NCBI GenBank assembly: GCA_934177485.1
Contig: CAKPPF010000003.1
Span: forward strand, 49,676 to 113,675
Source of the DNA: an uncultured Clostridia bacterium
GTDB lineage: Bacteria; Bacillota; Clostridia; TANB77; CAG-508
Direction of reading: 5' to 3'
DNA: 64,000 nt
How positions within the stretch are numbered: the first letter of the stretch is position 1; each line of letters begins with the position of its first letter. A program made the position numbers and the translations under genes. Positions 16,769-25,314 of the stretch are shown here, piece by piece. The notes under the pieces are model-generated. The model did no database searches. It was given only the letters and a program-made list of their open reading frames with translations, and was not told the DNA's origin.

Positions 16769-16805
16769 TGGTTATCCCTCTTTTCTATTTATTAGGATAA
16801 CCATT
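16767..16805 (-). terminator. Terminator-like hairpin overlapping the spoIVB start
   Basis: Arms AATGGTTATCC and GGATAACCATT with an 17-base loop, followed on the minus strand by GTTTTTTT. It lies 21 bases after the 882-residue gene. It also encloses the ribosome site of spoIVB, and its end reaches the spoIVB TTG codon. It could terminate pilus-locus transcripts and keep read-through RNA from being translated into SpoIVB. Confidence 0.7.
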
Positions 16806-16826
16806 ATTTTAAAAAATATTAATTTG

Positions 16827-19475
16827 TTAATTTTTTATATTATATACTGAAGATCCATCTTCTCTAGTCTGTCCGCTTCCATATATTATTATATCATTTT
16901 TCAATCTTACAACAGGTCTAAGTCTTGCAAACCTATATGTATTATTTCCAAATTCTTTTAAATGCGCAGCATATAATCCATACAGGAATTTAGCTTCTGG
17001 TTCGTCAATTTTAAGATCTCCAGCACTATAATATCCATTCTCATATTTTTTATTTATCCAGTAATAGTCAAAATTTTTAGGAAACAATAGATCAAATAAT
17101 TTTTCTTCAACTTTATAGCATTTGGTATTATTATGGCGGTCGCACAAGTAGTTTTCTCCTTCTTCTTCTGTACTAAATAATACTGGATCTGGAAGTTTAT
17201 TTTGATCGTTTCCATATGTAACATAATTATAACCAAAACTATGAATCAAATTATTTATATCATCTACTTTTATTATCCTTGCGTCATCTGCATATTTGTT
17301 AGTTTGGTAAATTTTAGCCCATGAATTAAGATAGTCCATTCCTTTGTAATATCCATATGCATACGTACCTGAATTTGTGTATAAAATACCAACATTTGGT
17401 GTATTGTCATCTGCAGCGATTAAAAGTTGATTATTTTCTACACCAATAATTCTCCAGTTTGCTTCTTTCAAATATTGGTCACTGACTTTAACACTACGCT
17501 GGTAAATATTGATTGGTATATAGATTGGGGAATTGACATAGTCATCATTATAGATTATATAATCTCCAAGATTAACAGTCTGAAGTAATGTTCCATCACT
17601 GGTCTCTCCTTTAATGCTTGTGCCATCCATTACCCATCTTGCAACTTTAAGATTAAACCTCAAGGCAATTGTGGTTTCATTTATTATACTTGTATATCCA
17701 TACTCATTTATATTTTCAATTATTTTAGGCATATATATACTTTCTGGCAAATTAAATGTAACACGAAATACACTTGAATCTAATTTAACATTTTTATATT
17801 CTTTTATTTCTTTTGTATCTTGATCTTCCATTCCGATTGTTATTGCCTCAGGTCTTTTATTATATAAGTTATCATTATCTGCTATTATTACAAATATATC
17901 ATATTTCTTTGTTTGTGGGTTATAAGTAAACGTTATTTTATTACCGCTTATGTTTGGTGTCCATTCTTTTCCTGCGTTAGCTTCAAAGCCATATCTAATT
18001 GTTGTTTTATTAGCATTTTTAGGAAGCCTTAATGTTACTTGTGATACACTATTTTCATATTCATAAGTACGATAGTTCTCATCATTTTGTATTATATTAA
18101 TTGTATATGTTGTAGGCCTTTTATTTGCAGGTCCATTCCATTTTACATTAAATTCTTTCGTAATTGTTTCTTCGTCTTTTTCAGTTTCTAGTAATTTTAC
18201 TGTATTATATCTTTCTCTTGCAAGTGATGTAAAGTATGAACTTTTTACTATATCACTTGTTTCAGAATCTCTTACATAATCATATACAGACGCATTTGAT
18301 GAAATTTGTCCATTTATACAGTTATAACATGCATTTTCATAATGTTTATATATATAAGAATATGTCGTTTCTCCAGCATTATTTGTTGTTTCTGTTTTTG
18401 TTTTTTGAAATGCCCCTATTCTATATCCGTTTGAAGAATTCGAAATCCCTTCCATATCTGTACATCTAATATCATGATATGTGCCGCCATTTATAAAATA
18501 CATTAGGTTTGGATTTACATATTCATTACTATTGGTAGAGTTTAATACACAATACCCATTATAATTTGTAAGTCCTATATTTTTACCTTGAAAAAATGTA
18601 ACCATTGATATGTTTGAATAAATTTTTTCCCAGTCGTATACGTTTAACTTAGGCATTTTATATACAGTTGTATTTGTTGTTCTATTTGAATATGCTGTTA
18701 TTGTAGAATTAAGCACTTGTTCTATTTTGTTTTTCATTACTTCTCTTTTGTGTTTTGTAAATGCTGAATTTTCATCTTCTGGATCATTGTTAGCATTTAT
18801 TTTAAAATAATTAGCATCAATTTTTGCTAGTACTTTATCGTTAAACCATGTTGTAAATTTATATGCTTCTTGGTAATATTTTATTGCACTATCATCGTTA
18901 TCATCACTGTGTATAGCAATATTTTTGTATTTATTACCATCTCTAGTACTACCATCTAAAACCATTAAATATCCTTCTTTAGTTTCATAACCCTCTCCAA
19001 AGTCGCCACTTACCGTTATATAGCTATCTAAAGAATATCTAATAATAATACCATTAATTTCTTCTGAGTAATAAACATAGTTTTTTAAACTATGTTCATA
19101 AGTTCCATTACTATTTAAAGATGGAGCATACATATAAAATCCATCATACATTCCAAACATAATTGCTGGTATGTATTCTTCAATTTCTTTCGTATTATAA
19201 GAAGAAATGCCACAAGTATTACATAAACTTCTTTCAAATGCTTTCACAGATGATTTTAGTATGTTTCTTTTAGTTTCAGCATTGTCAGAATAAGCATCAT
19301 TAGTTGTATTTAGCTCAAATGCGTATATTGCATCATGTGTAGCGGTGAGAAGTCCAGAATCGTATATTGCTTGATATTTAATTGTTTTTAATCCATTTGT
19401 TATGTACAAAGATACTAGTAAAATAACTGGTATTATTACTATAACAAAGATTACTGTTAGGTTTTGTAACTTCAT
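16827..19475 (-). CDS. Large surface protein of the Tad-like locus (882 aa)
   Basis: One N-terminal hydrophobic helix (about 7-28) follows a short MKLQN start, like a TadE/pseudopilin anchor. A long extracellular-type region rich in Asn, Tyr, Thr and Ser follows. It contains a Cys pair (CNTC, about 86-89) and repeated beta-rich segments. Near the C-terminus, WRIIGVENNQLLIAADD and a final FARLRPVVRLKN resemble the DUF6273-type module of Clostridia surface proteins. It may be an adhesin or tip protein. It is the last gene of the pilin cluster. I cannot name the family securely. Confidence 0.7.
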   Translation of the reverse strand: MKLQNLTVIFVIVIIPVILLVSLYITNGLKTIKYQAIYDSGLLTATHDAIYAFELNTTNDAYSDNAETKRNILKSSVKAFERSLCNTCGISSYNTKEIEEYIPAIMFGMYDGFYMYAPSLNSNGTYEHSLKNYVYYSEEINGIIIRYSLDSYITVSGDFGEGYETKEGYLMVLDGSTRDGNKYKNIAIHSDDNDDSAIKYYQEAYKFTTWFNDKVLAKIDANYFKINANNDPEDENSAFTKHKREVMKNKIEQVLNSTITAYSNRTTNTTVYKMPKLNVYDWEKIYSNISMVTFFQGKNIGLTNYNGYCVLNSTNSNEYVNPNLMYFINGGTYHDIRCTDMEGISNSSNGYRIGAFQKTKTETTNNAGETTYSYIYKHYENACYNCINGQISSNASVYDYVRDSETSDIVKSSYFTSLARERYNTVKLLETEKDEETITKEFNVKWNGPANKRPTTYTINIIQNDENYRTYEYENSVSQVTLRLPKNANKTTIRYGFEANAGKEWTPNISGNKITFTYNPQTKKYDIFVIIADNDNLYNKRPEAITIGMEDQDTKEIKEYKNVKLDSSVFRVTFNLPESIYMPKIIENINEYGYTSIINETTIALRFNLKVARWVMDGTSIKGETSDGTLLQTVNLGDYIIYNDDYVNSPIYIPINIYQRSVKVSDQYLKEANWRIIGVENNQLLIAADDNTPNVGILYTNSGTYAYGYYKGMDYLNSWAKIYQTNKYADDARIIKVDDINNLIHSFGYNYVTYGNDQNKLPDPVLFSTEEEGENYLCDRHNNTKCYKVEEKLFDLLFPKNFDYYWINKKYENGYYSAGDLKIDEPEAKFLYGLYAAHLKEFGNNTYRFARLRPVVRLKNDIIIYGSGQTREDGSSVYNIKN

Positions 19476-19507
19476 ATTTTCTCCTTATTAAGAATTATTG
19501 ATTTTTT

Positions 19508-19534
19508 GGGCATGCATAAAACCTGCCCATACAA
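19508..19534. repeat. Dispersed palindromic repeat A, copy 5
   Basis: GGGCATG, spacer CATAAAA, CCTGCCC, then ATACAAT; one arm mismatch. It lies between the 882-residue gene and the preceding pilin-like gene. Confidence 0.75.
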
Positions 19535-19549
19535 TACTGAAATTTGTTC

Positions 19550-19590
19550 CAGAAAAAGCAGGGTCTTTCCTCCAACCCTGCCAATTTTTT
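19550..19590 (-). terminator. Rho-independent terminator after the TadE-like gene
   Basis: On the minus strand GGCAGGGT-TGGAGGAAAG-ACCCTGC is followed by TTTTTCT, a GC-rich stem with a T-run just after the stop at 19590. It separates the 882-residue gene from the upstream pilin genes, possibly giving attenuation or independent expression. Confidence 0.8.
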
Positions 19591-20105
19591 TAATATCCTG
19601 TTGCAACAACTCCACCAGAGTCTTGCGCCATAATAACATATGACTGATTTCCTGTAACACTATATAATACGCTTTTAATCATTTGAGAAATTGTTGTATT
19701 AGTATTTTTTACATATACTATTACATAATCTCCTTCTTTTAATAAATAACTATGTTTATCACTATTTAATGCACTTTCTACTTGAGATGTAAAAACACTA
19801 TAATATGTAGTATCTCCAATTTGCTGTGTTGTGGTTTTCTTTCCCGGGTTTGTATCTGCAATTTGTAATTCAAAGTCTACATCATATGAATTTCCTGTTG
19901 CATATAGTTTTTGAACAAATGCATCATAATCATCTTTTGTTACTTTTCCTTTTGAGCGAATATTATTTACAAACTCTGTTGTATATGATTGTACCATTGC
20001 TGTAGCTTCATTATCATTCATTTCTGATATTGTAGCTAAAGGAAATACAAACATTAATATCGCTGCTAAGAAAATTGCTACTATTGTAATTAATGAATCT
20101 CCCAT
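19590..20105 (-). CDS. TadE-like/pseudopilin-like anchored protein (171 aa)
   Basis: It starts MGDSLITIVAIFLAAILMFVF, a single N-terminal helix with a tiny cytoplasmic head like type IV pilins and TadE proteins. A soluble domain of about 140 residues follows with a SYDVDFELQIAD strand block and a C-terminal TGNQSYVIMAQDSGG. No Cys. Position at the end of the pilin series suggests a minor pilin or assembly factor. It carries no classical prepilin leader. Function inferred from context. Confidence 0.65.
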   Translation of the reverse strand: MGDSLITIVAIFLAAILMFVFPLATISEMNDNEATAMVQSYTTEFVNNIRSKGKVTKDDYDAFVQKLYATGNSYDVDFELQIADTNPGKKTTTQQIGDTTYYSVFTSQVESALNSDKHSYLLKEGDYVIVYVKNTNTTISQMIKSVLYSVTGNQSYVIMAQDSGGVVATGY

Positions 20106-20160
20106 TTTATCCTCCTTATATATTATTGAATTATTATATGTTACTAGCTAATGTTTATTT

Positions 20161-20189
20161 GGGCAGGCACAAGACCTGCCCCTACATTT
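20161..20189. repeat. Dispersed palindromic repeat A, copy 6
   Basis: GGGCAGG, spacer CACAAGA, CCTGCCC, then CTACATTTA: an intact unit between two pilin-like genes. Its end touches the stop codon of the gene at 20188. Confidence 0.88.
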
Positions 20190-20970
20190 ATTGAATAATA
20201 TATATAATTTCGACTGTTGGCATTGAGTATTGTTGTAATAAATCTGTTTTTTGTTCTCCATCACTTAAGTATTTGCTTTGATCTATTTCGTTTACTACTT
20301 CTATAATTTTTTTTCCGTTTAGTATTTTATTTAAACTTTTTTCTATTTCGTATTTTTGCCCATTATTTTCATATGTTCCACCATTTATATTAACATTAAT
20401 TCTCTTTTGTATTTCTTCATTGTTTCCATACCATGGTGCACCACATGTTGTCTTATAATTTCCATTTTCTTTATTTTGTGTTTTTATTTCGTATAGTTTT
20501 TTTAATTTTTCTTCATTTAAAACAACTTTTTTAACATAAGTTGTTTTAAGATTCATTTTTAGTATATTTAAGTATCCTTCTAGACTTTCTATATTTTCAT
20601 ATTGTCTCATTACGTTTTCTGTGTTACTATCAAATCTTGCATATATGTTTCCATTAGTATCCATTATAGTAACACCATATTTTTCTTTTGCATATCTATA
20701 AATTGTAGAATATACATCTTCTTTTTTTACAAGCCTATCTCCATTAGTATTTACTCCGTTTATAGTTCCACTTTTTATTGCTGTAGAAGATGTGTATAAT
20801 ATTCCATTATCAACTTCTGCAGATTCTAAATAGGCTTGTTTGTCTCTCATTGTTATTATAGAGTCTGAAGTTTGTTTAGCTGTTCCAAATATAGAAAATG
20901 ATGTTGCAATTGCTATTATAAATATTAAAACAGCTGCTGCCATTTTTAATGCTTCTGCTACATTTTCCAT
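20188..20970 (-). CDS. Pilin-like protein, MENVAEAL type (260 aa)
   Basis: It opens MENVAEALKMAAAVLIFIIA, a variant of the MENASKAL start shared by its neighbours, then a hydrophobic helix to about residue 28. The globular part is the largest of the set; it contains a single Cys (TTCGAPWYG) and ends YSMPTVEIIYIIQ. Probably a minor pilin or tip subunit of the same system. It lies 12 bases downstream of the next pilin gene, so the two are coexpressed. Not a family I can name. Confidence 0.65.
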   Translation of the reverse strand: MENVAEALKMAAAVLIFIIAIATSFSIFGTAKQTSDSIITMRDKQAYLESAEVDNGILYTSSTAIKSGTINGVNTNGDRLVKKEDVYSTIYRYAKEKYGVTIMDTNGNIYARFDSNTENVMRQYENIESLEGYLNILKMNLKTTYVKKVVLNEEKLKKLYEIKTQNKENGNYKTTCGAPWYGNNEEIQKRINVNINGGTYENNGQKYEIEKSLNKILNGKKIIEVVNEIDQSKYLSDGEQKTDLLQQYSMPTVEIIYIIQ

Positions 20971-20982
20971 ATTAGTTCCTCC

Positions 20983-21348
20983 TTATTTATTTATATTTAT
21001 ATTAAAAACATAACCTTCATTATTTATTTCAACTTTTATTGTATTTAAATTTTTAAGAACCATATTTATATTTGGCTTTTCATTATTAATTTTTACATCA
21101 TGTGAAGCATTAGTTGCATTACTTGAAATAACTGTATTAATTAATGCACGGGTTTGTGCTTCTGTTTTTGTTCCAATGTATTGTGTAAATTTGCTATTGA
21201 ATTGTGCTTTTTGTGTTGCTGTCATGGTACCTTCTGTACTCTCTGTAACACCTTGTGTTGAACTATATATTCTTACCCCCACAGCAATTAACAATATTAC
21301 AATTAAAACGCTTCCTGCAATTAACAAAGCTTTTGATGCATTTTCCAT
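20983..21348 (-). CDS. Pilin-like protein, MENASKAL type (121 aa)
   Basis: It opens MENASKALLIAGSVLIVILLIAVGVRIY. After the hydrophobic stretch comes a Thr/Ser-rich linker, QFNSKFTQYIGTKTEAQTRAL, and a beta-strand end (KVEINNEGYVFNI). The FNxxFTxYxG segment is shared with the genes at 22368 and 22778, so these are paralogues. No cleavable leader is visible. Probable structural or minor pilin of the Tad-like machine. Confidence 0.7.
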   Translation of the reverse strand: MENASKALLIAGSVLIVILLIAVGVRIYSSTQGVTESTEGTMTATQKAQFNSKFTQYIGTKTEAQTRALINTVISSNATNASHDVKINNEKPNINMVLKNLNTIKVEINNEGYVFNININK

Positions 21349-21417
21349 AATTACTTTTTCCTTTCACTCTATTTATTTTTAATGTATCCACAAGCTAAAA
21401 CATACAAATATTCTATG

Positions 21418-21448
21418 CTTTAGCTTATGGATAAAAAACCATAAGCTA
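21418..21448 (-). terminator. Hairpin after the short pilin gene
   Basis: TAGCTTATGG-ATAAAAAA-CCATAAGCTA has 10-bp perfect arms just downstream of the 80-residue pilin. A transcript-stabilising or partially terminating hairpin here would raise this pilin's mRNA relative to the genes after it. Confidence 0.55.
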
Positions 21449-21453
21449 AGATT

Positions 21454-21696
21454 TTATTTAGTTGTTGATTCTGCTTCAGTAGTTTTACCTGTGCCTGTCC
21501 ATCCCTTTAAGTTATCTAAAGCGCCAGATGCTGCACTATTTGCTGCATTTGCTTGTTCTGTTATTTTGTTTCCTGTACTTGTTGCTGAATCACCTACACC
21601 TGATGTTGAGCTAAGTATTCTCATTCCAAATGCAATTAATAATATAACTATTAATACTGCTGCAGCTATTAATAAAGCTTTTGATGCGTTCTCCAT
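21454..21696 (-). CDS. Short MENASKAL pilin, candidate major subunit (80 aa)
   Basis: The shortest member: MENASKALLIAAAVLIVILL, then a flexible Ser/Thr/Ala/Gly-rich tail with no globular domain. It has the size of a Flp-type major pilin (short, hydrophobic N-half), so it is the best candidate for the main filament subunit. An inverted sequence (AGCTTATGGATAAAAAACCATAAGCT) at about 21420-21450 lies just after its stop and may be its 3' hairpin. Confidence 0.7.
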   Translation of the reverse strand: MENASKALLIAAAVLIVILLIAFGMRILSSTSGVGDSATSTGNKITEQANAANSAASGALDNLKGWTGTGKTTEAESTTK

Positions 21697-21773
21697 AAAT
21701 TTTTCCTCCTTTTAAATTATAAATATATAATATATTTTATAGATTTTATTTCAAATCTAACCTTAATAACTAA

Positions 21774-22223
21774 TTAAATTGTTTGCTGAGTTAATTCTAT
21801 ATATTTTATTTTTCCTGTGCTTTTATGATATTCTAGTTTTGTACATTTAAATTTTACTGTGTTAAAGTTTGTTATAAATGAACTAATTCCAACTTTAGAT
21901 ATCGCTTCCATTTTATACGATTTTGTTTCTTGTTTTTCTTCGTCTGTTATCATTACAATATCTATATTTATGCTATTAAAATTATTGCTTATAAAATTTC
22001 CTTTTTCGTCTTTTCCTACACTGTTGCTTTCGTTACTGTTTATTGCTTTGTTTATTAATGTAATTAAGTCTGTACCGTATATTTCATCTTTTAAATATTT
22101 TTCATATTCGCTATTTTGTTTTTTGATCATAATGCGTTCTTTAGAGTTTATATTTATTTTTGCAACAATTAAAATAACAATAATTATTAGAGTTCCAAGT
22201 ATTGCTAATGTACTTTTTTTCAA
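21774..22223 (-). CDS. Pilin-like protein without the MENASKAL start (149 aa)
   Basis: It begins MKKSTLAILGTLIIIVILIVA, a helix anchor different from its neighbours. The C-terminal half, FKCTKLEYHKSTGKIKYIEL, matches the end of the 22778 gene (YKCTGVEYNNSTGKINKIKF). So the soluble domain is homologous while the N-terminus differs. Probably a minor pilin-like subunit. The ribosome site is AGGAAGG. Confidence 0.65.
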   Translation of the reverse strand: MKKSTLAILGTLIIIVILIVAKININSKERIMIKKQNSEYEKYLKDEIYGTDLITLINKAINSNESNSVGKDEKGNFISNNFNSINIDIVMITDEEKQETKSYKMEAISKVGISSFITNFNTVKFKCTKLEYHKSTGKIKYIELTQQTI

Positions 22224-22325
22224 TAAAAATCCTTCCTTTTTATTATACTATTTGTGACTTTTTTTTGCAATATGTTTTAAGATTTTGGTAATTTTTTCAT
22301 TACTAGTTTGTAAAATTGTATTTTT

Positions 22326-22360
22326 GGGCAGGCATGTAAGTGGAGTTCTTGTGTCTACCT
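22326..22360. repeat. Repeat A relative, inverted/nested copy
   Basis: GGGCAGGCATGTAAGTGGAG, then TTCTTGTGTCTACC: the same rearranged layout as at 11682-11717 (a normal left half followed by a reversed unit), here more decayed. Confidence 0.55.
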
Positions 22361-22367
22361 TTCTGCT

Positions 22368-22766
22368 TTACTTTTGTCTATGAATCTTTATTTTGTCAAT
22401 ATATCCATTTTCATCTATTTTCAATATGTTTATTCTATAATACAATTTATTATTTTTTAAATCTTTTTCTATCTGGCTTGCATCAGTTATAAAACCGTTG
22501 ACTAGTATTATTTGCACATCTTTAATTTTATTGTTTTCCTTTTGGGCGAAATTATAAATTGTTAATACTTGATGTGTTGTAATATTTTTTCCAACATATT
22601 TAGTAAAATTTGCATTAAATTGTTCTACTTCTTCTGTTTTTTTTACTTGGTCATGTCTTGAGCTAACTTCTCTTGCACTTAAAAACAAGGTTACCATTAA
22701 TGCTAAAATTAATATTCCTATTAAAACGCCTGCAGCCATTAACAAAGCTTTTGATGCATTTTCCAT
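22368..22766 (-). CDS. Pilin-like protein, MENASKAL type (132 aa)
   Basis: MENASKALLMAAGVLIGILI and a hydrophobic helix to about 28, then QFNANFTKYVGKNITTHQVL and a C-terminal domain ending NGYIDKIKIHRQK. It aligns with the 22778 product over the first 60 residues, indicating tandem duplication; the stop-to-start gap is 11 bases. Probable pilus subunit. Confidence 0.7.
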   Translation of the reverse strand: MENASKALLMAAGVLIGILILALMVTLFLSAREVSSRHDQVKKTEEVEQFNANFTKYVGKNITTHQVLTIYNFAQKENNKIKDVQIILVNGFITDASQIEKDLKNNKLYYRINILKIDENGYIDKIKIHRQK

Positions 22767-22777
22767 TTTTAATTCTC

Positions 22778-23164
22778 CTATGTATTAAGTTTTATTTCTA
22801 AAAACTTTATTTTATTTATTTTCCCAGTAGAATTATTATATTCAACCCCAGTACATTTATAGTATTTTGTATCTTGTCCTACTCCTGTTGGAGGCTCGCT
22901 ACTTCCATTTTCAAGTTCAACCTGTACTTGTTTATCGTCTTCATATCTATTCATTAGTGTTCTAACTTCTATTCCATAAACATATTGTCCTAAATATTTA
23001 GTGTATTGTGCATTAAACTCTGTTATTTGTCTTGCTTCTTCCTCTGTAAGTTTTTGTTTTTGAAACAAACTTACTGTTCCAAAAGTTCTTACAAGTATTG
23101 CTATTATTAATATTGCAATTAACACTCCACCAGCCATTAACAGGGCTTTTGATGCATTTTCCAT
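22778..23164 (-). CDS. Pilin-like protein, MENASKAL type (128 aa)
   Basis: MENASKALLMAGGVLIAILI, a helix to about 28, EFNAQYTKYLGQYVYGIEV, then a beta-rich C-terminus with one Cys (YYKCTGVEYNNSTGKI). First pilin gene after the membrane platform gene, 24 bases away. The shared N-terminus lacks a prepilin-peptidase type leader, which is unusual for Tad pilins. Confidence 0.7.
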   Translation of the reverse strand: MENASKALLMAGGVLIAILIIAILVRTFGTVSLFQKQKLTEEEARQITEFNAQYTKYLGQYVYGIEVRTLMNRYEDDKQVQVELENGSSEPPTGVGQDTKYYKCTGVEYNNSTGKINKIKFLEIKLNT

Positions 23165-23188
23165 ACTTTTTCCTCCATTATCTATATA

Positions 23189-25252
23189 TTACATTGCTGA
23201 TTGCATTCCAGAAAATACGCCACTCATGCTTCCAAGTCCGATTACAACAAGTGGAACAATTAGGTACCCTACAAATAAGCACACCATTGGAGCAAAACCT
23301 ATTACTTTTCCTATTAAACCTTTTCTTGAAATTAATCTTTCATTTGATTGTTTTCTTTTTTCTTGATAATAATCTCTTTCTGTGTCTAGCTCATCAAACG
23401 CTTCTACTATTGGTATTTTCTCTACTGCTGCCTGAAGGCTTTCTACTATTCTAATAAATAATGGAAATGTTGTGTCATTTTTTAATTGTTCTAATGCTTC
23501 CCATGCGCCACTCTCGTAGTTGTTTACACATCTTGTTATTGGTTCTTTAAATATATTTGCATATCTTTCTAACCACTCAAGAATCATTTCTACGTTTACT
23601 CTTTCAATTTTCATTAGCATTAAAATTATTGTTTGGAATTGCATTACTTCATCTTCCATCTCTAAAGCACGCATTTTTGCTTGAAAATATAGCAAACCTA
23701 TTGGTGCCATATAACCAACATATGCTAATGCAAGTGCAACAACTAGTTCTAACCATTTAAAATATGAGTTATCAATTGTTTGTAATTTAGTATAAATTCT
23801 ATCTGTTGCTTCATCTATTTCTGTATCTGTTGCGTTTTGATATCCTTGAGAGTTTTTAATTGCTATTCTTAAGCTTGTTTTTGATATATTTTTTCCTCTA
23901 TATTTATCTAAAAATACATTATCACTTTTTAATTGTTCTTTAGCTTTTTCCTCTTCTGATGAAGACATTCCTATTATGCTATTATAATTTGTTGGTTCAG
24001 TGTATACTAAGTTAATTGCAACTCTATGTACTTGTGCTATTGTAAATATTGATATAAAAAATACAGCAACACATAAGCAAAGTCTATTTATAAACAACCA
24101 TTCCATTTTTTGTTTACTTGCTGCATCTTTAAGTAACTTTACTATTGTCCTATATTCTTTTGTTCCCTGTTTAGGCACAAACATATTTACAAATTTCTTT
24201 ACGTATGGTTTTTCATATAACTTTTTCTGCCATGGATTCTCATTTGAAATTGTTTGAACACCACCTGTATCTTTTACTTTTCTTATTAATACAAAGCATA
24301 CTGCAATTATTATTAACAATAAAGTTTGTACTAAAAAGCCCCATTGTCCATTATAAAAAGAACTTGTAAAACTAAACTGAGATACAGACCAGTCTTTAAC
24401 TGCATTTATAAATAATGCAGGAAGTATTGCAATTATTGATAAACTTTGAAAAACATAATTTAATTTGTCTCTTTTTAATATTTCTATTTGCATTTCTTCT
24501 GTTATATTATTAACATTTTTTAAGTATAATGAACCTTTATCTGTTTTCCTGTCTCCAAATTCTCGTGTTAAATATGATATTCCTGCAAACTCTTTTAAAT
24601 AGCTGTTTGGTGCAACATCATAATATTTTTCTAATTCTGTTTCTGGGTCATCAGATATTAATACTTCGTATATTTTTTGTGCTTGTGCTGAAACTTCTTT
24701 TTCATCATCTTGAGCAACTTGATATATTGCTTCTTCTACCATGTTTGTCTCATGATAGGCATGCCTTATTTCAGCAAAGAAATCTATTTGTTGTTTTAAT
24801 ATTTTATTGTCTAATTTATCTACACTGCTTTCTATTATAATTTCTGTTATAAATATCTCAAAAATTAATAATATATACATTAAAAGTGTATTTGATTTTG
24901 TTAATGCTATTATTATAATTGTTAATGGTATAACTATAAGTAATGCTTTTGTTAAATATTCTGATGCTTGTTTTCTTGTTAGATATTCATCTTCTACGTT
25001 TAAAATTTCCAAACGTCTTCTAAGTTTAGATAGATATCTTTTTAAAAATGGTACTTTTGTGTAAAAAACATATAGTTTTTGATAAGTAACATCTAAAGAA
25101 AAACTTTTATTTTCTGTTCCCTTTTTTAGTTCTTTAATGTACTTTAAGTCTTCTTTGGTTAGTCTTCTGGCAGATAAAAAGTACCAAACCATTATTCCAA
25201 ATAGACCTATTCCTGCTATTCCTATAATTATATAGAATACAGCATCACTCAT
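23189..25252 (-). CDS. Fused TadB/TadC-like type II secretion F-family membrane protein (687 aa)
   Basis: Inner-membrane platform protein of Tad/type II-type machines. Typical TadB and TadC are each about 300 residues; this single chain is 687. It has an N-terminal helix (about 4-26), two hydrophobic groups around 105-145 and 265-315, more helices near 385-405 and 500-520, and a GspF-like C-terminal half. That half has MQFQTIILMLMKIERVNVEMIL, FPLFIRIVESLQAAVEKIPI and a final hydrophobic pair. This suggests fusion or duplication of two T2SSF modules. It lies directly downstream of tadA in the operon. Confidence 0.82.
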   Translation of the reverse strand: MSDAVFYIIIGIAGIGLFGIMVWYFLSARRLTKEDLKYIKELKKGTENKSFSLDVTYQKLYVFYTKVPFLKRYLSKLRRRLEILNVEDEYLTRKQASEYLTKALLIVIPLTIIIIALTKSNTLLMYILLIFEIFITEIIIESSVDKLDNKILKQQIDFFAEIRHAYHETNMVEEAIYQVAQDDEKEVSAQAQKIYEVLISDDPETELEKYYDVAPNSYLKEFAGISYLTREFGDRKTDKGSLYLKNVNNITEEMQIEILKRDKLNYVFQSLSIIAILPALFINAVKDWSVSQFSFTSSFYNGQWGFLVQTLLLIIIAVCFVLIRKVKDTGGVQTISNENPWQKKLYEKPYVKKFVNMFVPKQGTKEYRTIVKLLKDAASKQKMEWLFINRLCLCVAVFFISIFTIAQVHRVAINLVYTEPTNYNSIIGMSSSEEEKAKEQLKSDNVFLDKYRGKNISKTSLRIAIKNSQGYQNATDTEIDEATDRIYTKLQTIDNSYFKWLELVVALALAYVGYMAPIGLLYFQAKMRALEMEDEVMQFQTIILMLMKIERVNVEMILEWLERYANIFKEPITRCVNNYESGAWEALEQLKNDTTFPLFIRIVESLQAAVEKIPIVEAFDELDTERDYYQEKRKQSNERLISRKGLIGKVIGFAPMVCLFVGYLIVPLVVIGLGSMSGVFSGMQSAM

Positions 25253-25277
25253 ATGTTTTTCACCTCCTTATTTATTT

Positions 25278-25306
25278 GGGCAGGCACAAGACCTGCCCCT
25301 ACATTT
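25278..25306. repeat. Dispersed palindromic repeat A, copy 7
   Basis: GGGCAGG, spacer CACAAGA, CCTGCCC, then CTACATTTT: an intact unit between tadA and the TadB/C-like gene. Confidence 0.88.
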
Positions 25307-25314
25307 TATACCCT

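Noticed and set aside
19472..19660. Minus-strand 62-residue frame
   Set aside because: It covers a repeat A copy, a terminator and the end of the TadE-like gene; not a plausible protein.
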